Source: Fasciolopsis buskii (lineage: Eukaryota; Platyhelminthes; Trematoda; Plagiorchiida; Fasciolidae). Taken from it: a DNA stretch of 64,000 bases. Within the stretch, counting starts at the first letter, position 1. Each line of letters opens with the position of its first letter. The notes under the pieces are model-generated. The model did not search any database. It saw nothing but the letters and a program-made list of their open reading frames with translations, and had not been told where the DNA came from. Below, piece by piece: positions 12,306 through 24,165 of this stretch. Location: NCBI GenBank assembly GCA_008360955.1, contig LUCM01000691.1, forward strand, positions 49,161-113,160. Reading direction: 5' to 3'. The position numbers and the translations under genes were made by a program.

Positions 12306-12716
12306 TTAACACACCACGACATGAAACACTTTGAGTCGAATCAAGATTCCGCTTGCGGTAAGATTATAAATGGAGCATATCCACCACCTAAGTGTACTTT
12401 TATCCGAAGACGTCGGATTATACGAAAACCACTTTGCTGTGGAAAACGTGTTTAACAAATTCTGGTAAAGTGAATTACCGAGCTTCTTTTGGAGACACTG
12501 CATTTCTTCTATTGACAAATTTATTTGGATGAAAGGAATATCTTCGCTACCATAACGACAAAAATTCTCGCCATTCGGAATGCATTCGTTTTGACCCATC
12601 GGTAACGATTCTCTAATATTATTCGGGCGGGGATTAGAACGTGGGATAACTTTGTCAGAGAGTTTCTTTCTAGAAATGTTCATTTTGTAAGTGTTTTGCA
12701 GATCAACACATGCCAT
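12306..12716 (-). CDS. Unassigned open frame, possible exon or chance ORF
   Basis: A 136-codon frame on the minus strand. I recognise no family, signal peptide or membrane segment. It contains an Asn/Ser-rich polar segment, with NPRPNNIRESLPMGQNECIP around residues 29-48 and the region EEMQCLQKKLGNSLYQNLLN, which could be a short amphipathic helix. It is not covered by any repeat recognised in this window, unlike most frames of this length here. No clear splice sites or neighbouring exons could be paired with it. Chance occurrence in 64 kb of this composition is quite possible. Confidence 0.15.
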   Translation of the reverse strand: MACVDLQNTYKMNISRKKLSDKVIPRSNPRPNNIRESLPMGQNECIPNGENFCRYGSEDIPFIQINLSIEEMQCLQKKLGNSLYQNLLNTFSTAKWFSYNPTSSDKSTLRWWICSIYNLTASGILIRLKVFHVVVC

Positions 12717-13639
12717 TCATTGATGAACAAAATCTACAGGTCCTTAAATTGAAACGCTCAGCATCTACTACTGGATAGAATAATTATATTCTCTGGTTTG
12801 TTATGCGATTAATTCATGTTACATTTCTGATGAAATTTGGAGCGTTTAACTACTACTCAAATCCATCTAGAGGATGTTGCACGAAATTTCGATAGTAATC
12901 TGCGTCATGATTAGGGCAAAAAACTTTTGTCGTAAAATTATTACATGAACATGGATACCGCTGTGGCCACTTTCGGATATGATTAAGTTCCATGATGAAA
13001 AGCGTTCTGTTGCATAGTTTATTCGTTTAACGTGACGTAAATGGTGGTCTTGTTTAGTTTAAAAGGCTTGAAAAGTTTGTTTACAAAACGTTGAATCGAC
13101 CGACGTTTTGAAATTAGGTGCTAGTCTCCTAAATTGTGGTGTCAAAAGATTCGACTGTTTCTCGTTTGCGGCTTCACTGTCACGGTACCAATGTCAGGAA
13201 TTAACTCAGTGCGCTTAAAAGACCTTGACTCCTGATCAACTTTGATGCAAATCAAGATTCATCCTAAACGAGAATTTTTCTGTTCGTGATCGAACATGAG
13301 TGTTGGATCTCAGTTAACACAAAGTGCCCCAATTAACAAACAATTATTTTCAGACTATACATGCACTCGCATTCGTGGGTAGAATACACGATAGAAAAGG
13401 TGTTTTGATAGACAAGCGAGCTTATTACCACTTATGAATCAAGAATAGAATAAGTTCTAAGACCGTTCGAAAAACGCGCATGAAATTTTCCTGTTTTGGT
13501 CGGTTTTTATTTTCCATGTTCGGACACGTTTACCTGGACGACGGAGTTCTCGCATGATTAATCGGTTTTGGTTGCTGCGTACAACGTGCAAATAAACTCA
13601 TGGTATTTACTGATACATCTATGCACCTAGCAAGCCCTA

Positions 13640-13868
13640 AAGCTCCAGGGATATTACCAGTGGAATTTTTCAACTCATCAAAGTCGGCGACAGCTGTAAT
13701 GAGATAACGGTGTGCGTCATTCTCAGAAAGTGGACTGTGACCAGGAGAGTACTGCCAAGTGGTGAATTTGATGGACCGTGGGGGATTCGATCCTGCGTCC
13801 TTCAGGATCAAACTCCGCTGTTTTATTCGCTTGACCACCGCCGCAGTTGCGAGTATCCGCATTCGGGC
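13640..13868 (-). repeat. tRNA-derived SINE, family B
   Basis: Read on the minus strand it begins GCGGTGGTCAAGCGAATAAA (A box), then a gtttgatcctgaaggacgca segment, the B box GGATCGAATCC and caccacttggcagtactctc. The body continues as gagaatgacgcacaccgtta and ctcattacagctgtcgcc. The 139-codon minus-strand frame 13530-13949 runs through this repeat and is not a gene. Confidence 0.65.
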
Positions 13869-15559
13869 ACATTTGGAGCGATTTGGAGGTATTTGGTATA
13901 TAGCACCAAATACCCGGCCAGGATCTAAGCCGTGACCAAGGCCTACCATTTGTCTAAGCGCAACCCCTGAGATTGAACCAATTTAATAGGTATTCTTCCA
14001 GCCCGATGGACAACTGCCGAGCCTTTTGACCGATTTCGAATTTGCCACAGACACATCTGAATGATCGTTTGAAGGGGCACAAGGTGCGAGATATTAGGTA
14101 GAATGGAAAATCCACTTAAGCATTATACGCCCAAAATGGAACCACCCAGCAACAACTTCCGATTTTTCTACCATATAAAAAATCTGACTAAATTTACTAC
14201 GTGGCTATGGTCAGCATCGAAAATTTGACCTTGGTACATACGAAGCCCTTGGGCGGGGAATTCTTTGCATTCAAGGTAAAACCTATAGCGGTGTATAAAT
14301 CCACCTCGGGCGGATTTCCAAAACGTGTTAGCGATTCTGCCACATACACACATTTACTCATTAGTTTTTGCATTATAAAGAAATTCCCATCCCTTTGGTT
14401 TAAAGTTTACAAGTGGATTGGCAAACTTGGAAATTCTCCGGTCATGTTTAAGCTTGTTATCATTGTGATTTTGCGTTCCCACAGAGGTCTGTGATCGAAT
14501 AATTCCATCCGTTTTACTGTTGTTATCACTACTAATATCACTATTACTATTATTATTATTTGTTTATTAATATTCTCACTGTTACTTTTTAGAAGTTTGT
14601 TCACTGAGCGCTTTCGGGCTTCGGTGAAAGCTAACGCCCACTGGTGCACACTAACACACGTACAAGCAAACACATACGGAGACCACAAATACCACCTCTT
14701 TCAGACCGAATAGCTACACCCATGTTGATTTAAGATTACAAAGCTAGAACAAGTTTAAGTAGCATCCAGTTCTAGGGTTAGTTTTATTTTCTGTCTTATT
14801 CCAACCATCGAGCAACTGGATTGCAGGTGGAGAAATCCTTGGGAAGGAAAGAAAAATATGCCTCAATCAACCGGGTGGGTGGGTGTTTGGTGTGTGTTTC
14901 ACCTTTTGTATGTGGAACAGTCAGTTTGTCTCCAGATTGATTGTAACCCACAGTGGTATTAGGTCTGACCAAATATGTTCACTTATGTGGCAAATACCTC
15001 GAATTCTCCCCCTCTAATTGACAGCTCGTTCCCTCTACGAGCAAACGAAGAACCTAGAAAGTCTATTTAATGTGAATGACGGGATCGGGACACTGTCTGA
15101 TCCTAGCTATTGACCATTCTTACGAGGCTGCCTTCTACTGGAAAATGAACGGGTTTCATAAATACCCCTGACGGTTACTGCCTCATCGCAACGGCTGATC
15201 ACATGATTCAATTGTTGTTCCTTTATTAGGCCTTATGAGGTGAACTCAATGACATCATTTCTTAAACAAATAACCGACTGTTGACGGTGAAAATAGATCA
15301 ATCATTTGTCACTCTAAAGGGGTTGGAAATCCGAATTCCGGATTCGTTGGTCATTTGGGTACTAGAGGAGAATTCAGTGTCTTCGAACTCTTTGCCAAAT
15401 CCGGACAAGTTTCAGGGTCATGGTTTTTGGCCCTCCTTCTTTTGTAGTGGGCCTTAGCGCTCATGGGATATGTCCTGTCCACTCATTCACGAAACATGTC
15501 ATGAAAAACATACCGATTCAACTCAAACGGTGATAGGACGACCAGTCGTCGATGCCAGT

Positions 15560-15560
<1 letters not shown>
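13869..15560. other. No recognisable gene; triplet-rich patch
   Basis: 14515-14570 is an imperfect att/act triplet run (actattactattattattat). Two opposed frames at 14201-14494 and 14407-14688 show no motif. Nothing else was recognised. Confidence 0.4.

Positions 15561-15561
<1 letters not shown>

Positions 15562-15592
<31 letters not shown>
15562..15592. repeat. (TA)n microsatellite
   Basis: About 31 bases of uninterrupted TA. The 74- and 79-codon frames crossing it contain IYIYIY runs and are artefacts of the repeat. Confidence 0.95.
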
Positions 15593-15595
<3 letters not shown>

Positions 15596-18226
15596 CTTTT
15601 CGGACGAGTGATAAGCCTATCACGATCCGAAATGCGTGCCAAACAATGCTTTCATACAACCAGAAACCTGGCAAGCGTAACAGACAGCCTGTAACCTCAA
15701 CCAGCTGAGAAATACTCACCATTGGTCAATGGTTTTGAATTTCGCTGCTGATCTTAATTCAAGTTATTCGCCTCCAGAACATAATTATTCACAGTTTTGG
15801 ACAGAGCTAGCCTCTGTGAACATATCTGTAACGTATGCATCAAAGGCCAAGGTAAAGAGATGATTAAATGCTGTGTGACCGCTAAAAAATCCATCAGATG
15901 GCCATCTTCAATCAGATATGTATGTTCAACTTTGCTTCCAAATGATAAAGCATGTAGTGGATGCTTGTTATTCTTTAACTACATCTGTAATCGCTTGCGT
16001 TACAAACTTTGGCCTATGGTGAAACATTTCACGGAATAGTTTAATCCAAATTCAGATCACGGATGACATAGAAAAGTTTGGTCACGCAATGCTTATCCAA
16101 CCTTCACTATCAGACCTAAATTGGCACGCATGGAGACAACCCGATGCCTGCACACACAAATACACACGCACACGCACCCGCTTGCACACATACGTCTATT
16201 CAGCACTTAATTAGCCCGGTCAGAACCACAGCTCATGTCTAATGATCCGTGGCTGATTGACTAGTGAACGTTACCCCACTGACCTTTCGAACTTTTCCCG
16301 TCCACTTTTTTCTATCTGTTGCGTGACTCTAAAGTTTACACCTTTAGTCACCGTATCTTGTGTAACCATTTCTAAAACTGATCGGTGTGCCCCTTCCCAA
16401 TCTTGCAACCGCTGCTCCTAAAATGCGGACGCTGATTTCATTTAACTTCATAGGAGGTTTACCAATTGCCAAGGGAAACAGAGAACTTCGGTGATAACTT
16501 CAGTAATTCCGATCTGGGATTAGTTTTACGCTAAGCTTGACATTTTTGGGCAGCTGGACTGTTGAACGCTGAAATTACGGAATGAGGTCGCGCTGCTGGT
16601 TCGCAAAAGTGGTGGGGTGATACAAATGACGAGTTTTATTGTAATATGTACATATTGAATACCCTATGCACGAGCACTGGGTGATAGCGTGTGGTTAAGC
16701 TTCCCCCAGTTGCTTGTAAGTTCCGGGCACTGGGACATTTTGCCGAAGGTTCGGACAAAGCTGGAAACGACGTGAATTTCGTCGAACTTAAAAGCTATCA
16801 CTTGGAATGTTGTAGAGCATTGACGGGCCCAAGGTTTAGACAAAATAATGCTATCAGGAAAATGTATGACATAAATCCTTTAAAAAGTTCGCCCCGAGGT
16901 GAAAACCCCCAACCTGTCATGTGACTGGTAGTCTCGTTCGGGTAAGTATTCGAACCCATAAGGTAATTGCAAAGGATACATCCCATGGGAATTCATTCCA
17001 ATAACACGAAATATTCATTTAAATGGGGAATAGTAACTTAGTTTGCCCATACGAGACGACATTGCTTGGTCCGCATCTCGTACATTTGTTTGGATGAAAA
17101 TATGTGCGTCCAGTTACGAAACTGTATCCGATATGAATAAATGGATACAAGTCACAAGCAAACACTTTGGCCCCGGGGAAAGTAGGTGGCTTTGACAATC
17201 GGTGTGGAAGACATGACATGGTGGTCCCCGATTCCTTTTTCATTAGCCTCACCGACCCATTAGATCGGCAACCCGTGAACTACCAGCTTGTGCTCTATTC
17301 TGTTGAAAAATCGATCCATAAAAATGACCAATCCCGTAATACACAAGTGTTTCTGAATGCGAAAAAGAACTCAAATTATTTCGGAACCGTTTTTTCGGCG
17401 AAAACGTTCTCGCAGCTATCGGTTCTTTTTTGACCTTTTTGGAAAATGACTGATTCATAACTTACCGATGAAACAATAAGAATGAACATATTCGACGTTC
17501 TCTCTTGTTATCGGAATACAGAAAAATGAACGAACTGAAAAAACCTCGATGATTTGGTCGTTCGCATACAATTGTTGGACCGCTCCGAATCCTGTGGTGC
17601 CATGTAACAATAATGTGGCGGCCTCGAGGGGATTGACAACCGGCATCGACAATGATCCCACTAGTTTTTTTTGACTAACCGATTGTGCTCGTCATTGCCC
17701 TTGGGGATTTCATTCTGAATAGATGGTAGGTCACTGAGGAATCGGACAAACACATGACAAACTATCAAAAGCCGCAAAACACAATAAGCTATATCGGGAA
17801 GGTTTAAAATCCTAAAGCGATAAGTTGGAAAATTCGTGCCACTTACCTGACTCTTAACTCTGACTCTAACCTTGCGGGATGAGTTAGTGGCTAAATTATT
17901 GCAAACTGATCAATAGGCGAGCAAAACCAAGTGATGGATCATCAAAATCCTAAAATCTCGGCGGGTTAATGAATGATTTGCAAATGCCGACCTACATGAC
18001 GGAATAGGTCGGCGGTGATCAACCGAATAACAACGTTTCAACTTGACAAATGCAGGTGCGAATTCATCCAAACCCGTCAACTTTTCTACTTGGCGTCCAT
18101 CGGTCGACAGTGATCATCTTTCTGAAAATGACAAATAAAATTGCTTTGTTGAAAAAGAAGTAGGTGGATGGCGGAAGGAAATTTATTCAATCTAATGGGT
18201 AAATTATTCCGGAGGAAGTGAATGAA
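15593..18226. other. No recognisable gene; CA-rich patch and tRNA-like scrap
   Basis: 16150-16195 is imperfectly CA-rich (acacacaaatacacacgcac). At 16925-16970 the minus strand reads TTATGGGTTCGAATACTTAC, a B-box-like element that is probably a SINE scrap. The opposed frames at 16691-17661 have no motif. Confidence 0.4.
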
Positions 18227-18667
18227 TCAAACCCAATGGGCCGCTGGCTCATCTCGGAAGCACATACAGTTTCGCAGTTCGTACTTGGTTGGATACACGC
18301 CTAGAAGCGCAGTGCTGTCAAAAAAGATGGTGCCCGATCTCTTCCAGGCATAATACGGAATGCTCCAAAGTGCCGCACGATCGCCCGATAACTGCGGAGT
18401 GTGATTCAAACGGCGCGGTAGACCGCAAAAGTCAATTAATAATTCTGATGCAAATTGCGGGAGGTAATCATCCAGATCTCGAGGAATGAAGAGTGGTTCA
18501 TTGTAGATGGTTGAAACGTATGCAAAATGCCTATCTTCGGGACGTCCTAGGGGGTTAGAGTCATTAGTTGTTTTAAAAGTCTTGGAAATTGTTGACATTC
18601 TTATCTGGATAGATAAACAGATGCATGAATTGGAATACCCGTCACCGAATTTAAAAGCTTTTCCCAA
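18227..18667 (-). CDS. Unassigned open frame, best candidate for a host exon
   Basis: A 146-codon frame, opening at a TTG with an in-frame stop just upstream, so any real exon should start at an internal splice acceptor. One candidate is the pyrimidine-rich gtttatctatccag ending near 18609. From there the frame reads about 125 residues, with segments such as IYNEPLFIPRDLDDYLPQFA and SIPYYAWKRSGTIFFDSTAL. It is balanced in composition, with acidic, aromatic and Cys residues, and no low complexity. I do not recognise the family. No repeat in this window overlaps it and the codons look varied. The downstream end is a TGA, so it could be a terminal exon or simply end by chance. The opposing 66- and 76-codon frames are taken as shadows. 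Confidence 0.3.
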   Translation of the reverse strand: MGKAFKFGDGYSNSCICLSIQIRMSTISKTFKTTNDSNPLGRPEDRHFAYVSTIYNEPLFIPRDLDDYLPQFASELLIDFCGLPRRLNHTPQLSGDRAALWSIPYYAWKRSGTIFFDSTALLGVYPTKYELRNCMCFRDEPAAHWV

Positions 18668-18951
18668 CCTTCTGTTTGGCTATTCCCTCTCGAAGACCAA
18701 GTCCGCTGATCGAAAGCTTTCAATGGGGAGACTCTAAGGCAACCTTGCTAATTCCGTCTGAATAGCTGATTAGTACAATCTGCACAGAGAGACCATGAAT
18801 TTACTGGATAACCGATAGTGTGGAAGAACAGTCTGGGACAGATTATCCGGTTGATTAATCTTACATGCACAGCTCTTTTGATTTTGTGTTCTCCTGTTAT
18901 TTTCCTTTAAGCCGTGGTTCTGATATTACCAAGATTGCAATCTGATGCTAC

Positions 18952-18976
18952 ATATATATATATATATATATATATA
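18952..18976. repeat. (AT)n microsatellite
   Basis: A perfect AT run of about 25 bases. Confidence 0.95.
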
Positions 18977-19329
18977 ATGAGACTGAAAATATGAAGAGAC
19001 ATCTGCTCTACTTCAGCTGCGAGTCCTCATTCGATCCTATTTCAGGGTCGCTATCTCCAGTTCGCACCAACTCTAGTAAGAAAAACCAAGTCGAACAGAC
19101 AAAAGTTAGTTTATTAATCATAGCCAGATAGCTTAAATTAGTCTTCGATGAGCAACACTCAATTGTTGGTTATTCTTCCAGCTAATTCGGTCCCTCGGCC
19201 CACATAGACTTTCTCATGCAGCATTTTTGTTCCGCTTATCGACTGTCGTAACCAGGGCAAAATCAGAGCAGCTTTGTTGATTTCTGACCTTGGCAGATGT
19301 TATGACGAGTCAGTACCCACTACCCTTAC

Positions 19330-19352
19330 AATATATATATATATATATATAT
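19330..19352. repeat. (AT)n microsatellite
   Basis: About 23 bases of AT, lying about 25 bases upstream of the SINE at 19375. Confidence 0.95.
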
Positions 19353-19374
19353 GCATATCAGAAAAATAAACTCA

Positions 19375-19592
19375 TTCGTACGCGTAATGGCTAAGGCGTT
19401 CGACTCAGAATCGTTCGTCCTTGTTCGGGTTCGCGTCCCAGTTCGGGAGCGGTGGATATGCACTGCTGATGATTCCTAACAAGGATGAAACAGCTGTACA
19501 GTGCTTCCATGGTTTCTTTATCGTGAGTTGAGCGATGATATCAAATGGTGAATTATTTCATGTAAACATTCAATCTCCTACTACTAAAATGA
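19375..19592 (+). repeat. tRNA-derived SINE, family A (near full length, young)
   Basis: The tRNA-like head has AATGGCTAAGGCGTTCGACT (A box) and GGGTTCGCGTCCC (B box, about 19428-19440). The body then runs cggtggatatgcactgctga, gattcctaacaaggatgaaa, tgcttccatggtttctttat, gatgatatcaaatggtgaat and caatctcctactactaaaat. Only scattered differences separate it from the copy at 44548-44770, so both are recent relative to the 3140 copy. Confidence 0.88.
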
Positions 19593-20991
19593 ATTCTATT
19601 CTCCTCACGAGGTTGATGACAGAAATTTGGAATCAACGTTACGCTAAAAGTACGAGCGTAAGACAGAGAGGCGGATAAGGTAGACTGAGTTGATCATGCA
19701 AAAAAAGGGTAATCATGAAACTTCTGTGAAATTCACACCATCCTGCCTTAATTATCGGCATTTCTAACTGTAACTGAATTGTTTGTAAAAACAAAAAATC
19801 CTCATCTCAGTCATTCGCGGTCAAAAGTAGAATTCTTTCGATCACCATTCCGTTAGCCAAGAGGGAGATATTTCGAAATTCAGTAGCATGCATTCGAAGA
19901 GATGAAGCGAAATTTCTCTACTAATAAGAACAGCATAACGTTCACTTTGGTTGTGTTGTCCTCAGTCGATTCAGATTTAACTGCCACTGAGTGCTACCTC
20001 GTGATAAACATGCACCCAACTCTCGTGATATCGACTGGATTATACATAATATATAATTCTGTAAAGAAATGCTATCGTAGAATTTGACCAGAAGGTGTTG
20101 GACAAAGGAGTGAAAATTCTCAAATCCAGGCAGATGAACTTGCCCTTTGGTTAACTACAATCGGAATACCTTCCCGTACGAGCCATAGGTGCCGGTAAAC
20201 ACGGATGTAGTTGGGCATGTTTTTGGCCAGGTTGAAACAGTGCCAACGTCTTCGGTTACAGGTTTTTCGATCGTTCGACAGATATCAACCATCATCTAAT
20301 AACCTCAGCTTGTTTTTCGAAGTCTACAAATTCCTTCAGGTGAATTAAAGCCATTGACGAAATTTTCGCTCAGTTATCAAATCATGTTTCTGAATCACAC
20401 AACTCGCACGTGATATGCCTGTTTGTTGTATGTGCTTTTTTAACTGGGTCAGTTCATTCCAATCCAGGCCAAGGCTAGCAAAAATAATCCGAGGATTTTC
20501 AGTGACGAAAACGCATTAGTAACCACCCACGTCGGAAAAAGTCATCGAGTTTGAATAACGTTCCGCAATTCAAGTAAAAACGGGCCACACACCTATAAAA
20601 AAACAAACTCATTCCAATAGAGTCGCTGGAAACGCGGAAATTTGACCATGAAATCGCGAAAAAATTGTCCGGATTTATGATTACTTCAATGTGTGGCCAC
20701 AGAAGAATTTCTACGGACTCTACGTTCGTCCAAATCGATAATCATGCATCGTGACAGTTTGTTCACTGCGTAAAATTTGGTTGTAAATGTTATGCCATGA
20801 GAAAGCTTCAAAAGACAAAAGGTTATCTTGAAAATTGGAGTGGAAAATCCGGATGTATTCTGCAAATCCGAATTAAAGATGTGTTATATGTGATAGAAAT
20901 TGTGAAGACTAATGCAAGAACAACAAACAAAAACAAATGAATGTAATCAATTTTCATCATGTTCCGATCGTTCAGCTTGGCAAATAGATAG
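19593..20991. other. No recognisable feature
   Basis: Only one frame of 61 codons (19902-20087). No repeat family recognised. Confidence 0.45.
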
Positions 20992-20992
20992 C

Positions 20993-21063
20993 AAACGTTT
21001 TATCACGAGTCAAGGTGACATTGTCAGCCCGTGTATCACCGCGAGTGATGATAAAACGTTTAC
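20993..21063. repeat. Palindrome of two opposed hammerhead-like half motifs
   Basis: 20993-21027 (aaacgttttatcacgagtca and on) and 21036-21063 (ending gatgataaaacgttta) are imperfect reverse complements around a short centre. Each arm aligns with the stem II/GAAA part of the hammerhead-like motifs at 32.5 and 57 kb: the minus arm reads CUGACAA, then UGUCACC, a loop and GUGAU-AAAACG; the plus arm reads AUCACC-GCGA-GUGAUGAUAAAACG. Both cores are mutated (AAAA in place of GAAA). No PLE body lies between them, so this is either a collapsed inverted pair or a minimal non-autonomous derivative. Confidence 0.45.
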
Positions 21064-21755
21064 AATGTGAACAGCAAGCTCAACGGCAATCAGCAATCTG
21101 AGCCGAGACTACCATAGGTCTTCAGAAATCATTGGAATCAATATTTGTCTGCAGCATAATGAAAACCAATTGTCTGTAAGCATATAGCTGTTATTCGTCA
21201 CACCCACGTGGTTGTCAACTGTGTTCACTTGTGGATATTCAGCGTAAGCCAAATGAAAGTGTTCATACCTTTTATCGTGAGGCTTCTATTCGCCAGTGAG
21301 CGAGAGATATAACCATTCTAAGTTTCTTGATATGTATTACTCTAACAGTGGTACAGCGCGAGTAGCGGACATGCTTACCCCCATAATGTGTCACTGGTGT
21401 GAGCCAGGCAGTTTGACGTCCATCGAAACAAAGCGTATACGTCGCGTTTATATAACAAGTATTTTATACTATTCACATTATTTCCAACCAACAGATTAGA
21501 TCGAATTCGATCGCATGATCAGGGTACATCCATCTGGTAGGAGTTGCCTGATTTCTCCGATGGCGACCTTGGGATCAGCGTAGTTGAATTCGTGAATAAT
21601 TCCAACTAATGCTTTTGGTTAGTAGAATCTTATTTCTAGAATCAGTACCCATCATGGCACAGAACTAGTGAAAAAGTGAATAATTTACTGTGGATTCATC
21701 TTTTGTATTTCACTTTTTCCCCTACTGAGATGGCTTTACGGTCATTCGAGAGTTG
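21064..21755. other. No recognisable feature
   Basis: One 67-codon plus-strand frame (21296-21499) without a motif. Confidence 0.45.
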
Positions 21756-21756
21756 C

Positions 21757-21845
21757 CTAGTGGCGAAGTCAGTTGCTGGTAGGAAGATTCGAACCCGTCA
21801 CCTTCTGCTTGAAAAACTGTGATGCTGATCACCTGACTGCCGCAG
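21757..21845 (-). repeat. tRNA-derived SINE head, family B-like
   Basis: The minus strand reads CTGCGGCAGTCAGGTGATCA, and about 35 bases on ACGGGTTCGAATCTTCCTAC. The B box is intact and the A box weak. The head resembles that at 29245-29330 (gcggtgatgcagtggtcaac and ggttcgaatcctcctacc), so these two may be a subfamily. No tail was identified. Confidence 0.5.
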
Positions 21846-22784
21846 ATCATCTAATGTCTAGTGATGAAGATTCAAAATAGGGAATAGCCCGTGGTGGGAC
21901 TTCCCAATTGAGGTTGGTCAATCCGTACTATTTTGTAATCCGACCTGTCTCGCTGAAGTGATTCTCGATGCGGTTGCGGTTGACAAGTGAGAAACAATCG
22001 ACCGGACCAACCATTTGTCAAAATTTGCCAACTGCATCGTTCAGTTTGTATACCGATTATTTCACGTTTTTGGAATGGGTTGAATATTATGTGTTCCACA
22101 CAATCAAGTGAGCGGTGAAGTATTCAGAGAGAGGATTGAATCAACTGACCTAAAACTGAATATGAAATTATTTTCATTGTCAAAATCAGTTAATAACTTT
22201 TCCCACTCCAGTTCGACATTCAGCATTCCGTTATCCTTAAGTCTCGGTTGATTAAGTCCTATTGAATCTTCGAGGTCAAGTGGGCTTACGCTATGCAGTT
22301 CAAAACCCTCTGAATAGGTTTCGATCACCTAATTCACAAACCTCTGAAACTTTCGAAACTCGTGGGGTGTTGGGGGTGGGAAGGGAAGGGGAGAACGGTC
22401 CCATACAAGTAGTGGATTTTCGCCCGCAACCCAACAGTCCAAATTCATGATAATCAGTCCGACTTCTGATATTCACCTGATAAAACCTGACAAAGATAGG
22501 CACAGTTCAAGTTGCTCTATTCCTATCACATTACTTTTTCCCCCTCGTATTTGTAATCATTCCTCCGAGGCCGTTCTGCTTGTCTATTTCCTTTTCTATG
22601 CATATCTAGAATATTGACTCTTTCTTTAGTTCTCGGGTAGCATAAGCGCTATTTAGGTTTATACATCTGATTGATTACGGTTGAAGTGGACGCTTAACAG
22701 TACACGTGACGTGATGGGTAGCAATTTTCAGGCTGATCAACGGTAGATAATAAAAGCCACTGCGTCGTGTTGGTACTAGCAATA
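21846..22784. other. No recognisable gene
   Basis: Short opposed frames at 21872-22503 without motifs. A purine-rich patch lies at 22360-22395. Confidence 0.4.
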
Positions 22785-23100
22785 AAGCTGGAGTACGGAC
22801 TACCGATACATACTGCAAATGACTCCGACCCAAACCAAGCAGATGAACACAACGTGAATTTCGTGGCAGCCGGAAGATACGTTCGATCAAATTTATTTAC
22901 CAGCTACGGACTTATATGCAAAATACAAGGAATCCCGATTGGTAGAATACTTCCCACCCAATGGCATTTGGAGTATATTTAAACTTCCTACTCGTGCTTC
23001 CCCACCGTTCTAACTGGTTGTTTTTATATACAGGCTACCGTAAAGCTGTACCAGAATGTACCACACGATTTGCACGTAAACCCACCCCATGTCAGTTGGG
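22785..23100 (+). repeat. Interspersed repeat family C, copy 2
   Basis: Begins near agtacggactaccgatacat, continues gactccgacccaaaccaagc, cagccggaagatacgttcga, cttatatgcaaaatacaagg, cccgattggtagaatact and ccgttctaactggttgtttt, and ends taccgtaaagctgtaccaga and cacgtaaacccacc. The order is the same as in the copies at 4480, 23872 and, inverted, 25385. It is the fullest copy of the unit in this window. Confidence 0.7.
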
Positions 23101-23871
23101 CACATTTTACTCCACCATTCATGCCTCAGTTATGGCCAAAGGGACCAAAAGCAGAAACGAAACCCTCCTGGCCTGACCGAAAGCGTCATCTCACTTATCA
23201 CTGACACCACCACTTTGAATGCCCCTATATTAGCCATTTCAAAATAGTCTTTTGTTCTAGTCGGACATTACATCCGAAACGGTTCAACGAATGCATATGA
23301 AGCACAGGCCACCACGGATTTCAGGGAAACTCAACAAATGTAGATAAGAAAAACTGCTTTTCCATTCTGGGCGGTAAAGATCGCGTCTGTGAAAATCTGT
23401 CTGCTTCGATTACCCATAAGCGGTTACCACCCGTTGACTCCGTTCAAAGCTGTTTGCCCTGCAGTGCGCAAGCAAATGGAAAGGAACAAGTGGGTAATTT
23501 CTTCAGAAAGGCTGTCTCGAAGAAAGATAATCCTGAACACGGGGGGAAAATAGGTAAGTTAGGACCGTCAGTATTATCAATAGGATTGAATCGTCTGAAT
23601 TATGAAAATACCGCAACACGTGAAAATATTATCATTATAACAGATCTTACCTTTTTTGTCTTTCGAAGACCGCTGGTCATCGTCCACCGACATCTGACCA
23701 TTGTTCCATGGTCTCAGATGGTTTTAGCAGCCACGACCAAGTTTGCAAGGAACATGCATTTTTTCGTCTGATCCACAGCTTTTGACGAGATTCATACTAA
23801 GCTACCGAGTCACGTCTCTGGATGAGTGCAATATTAATACTTGAGATGATAATAGGAAATTCAGCCACCAG
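23101..23871. other. Unassigned spacer between two family C copies
   Basis: Contains a 105-codon plus-strand frame (23454-23771) with no recognised domain. It could be unique DNA or the body of a larger element of which family C is the end. Confidence 0.35.
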
Positions 23872-24165
23872 CGACAACACACGAATACGGAGTACCAGTA
23901 TGCACTGGACTGACTCCGACTCATACTATACTGCTGAAAACAGTGAAAAGATCACTGTAGCAGGAAGACAAATCCGGGGTTTATTTACAAATTGTACATT
24001 TATATACAAAATAGGAGGAACCTCAATTTTATTTGATCCATATTTGAACTTCGGGGTCGTCTGCAGTCACCATTCTGACTGGGTGGTTATTTACGCAGGC
24101 TACAATTAAACCGCACCGGACTGTATAACGTGTTCTGTACGTAAGCTCACCAAAGTGACACAAGT
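23872..24165 (+). repeat. Interspersed repeat family C, copy 3
   Basis: Shares acacgaatacggagtaccag, gactgactccgactcatact, gtttatttacaaattgtaca, tttatatacaaaataggagg, ccattctgactgggtggtta and ctgtacgtaagctcaccaaa with the other copies. It is oriented like copy 2, about 1.1 kb downstream of it. Confidence 0.7.

Noticed and set aside
13530..13949. 139-codon minus frame as a gene
   Set aside because: It runs through a SINE family B copy, including its tRNA-like head.
15540..15625. Hammerhead motif beside the TA repeat (gtccttttcggacgagtgat)
   Set aside because: It has a small hairpin, but neither CUGAUGA nor GAAA falls in the required places on either strand.
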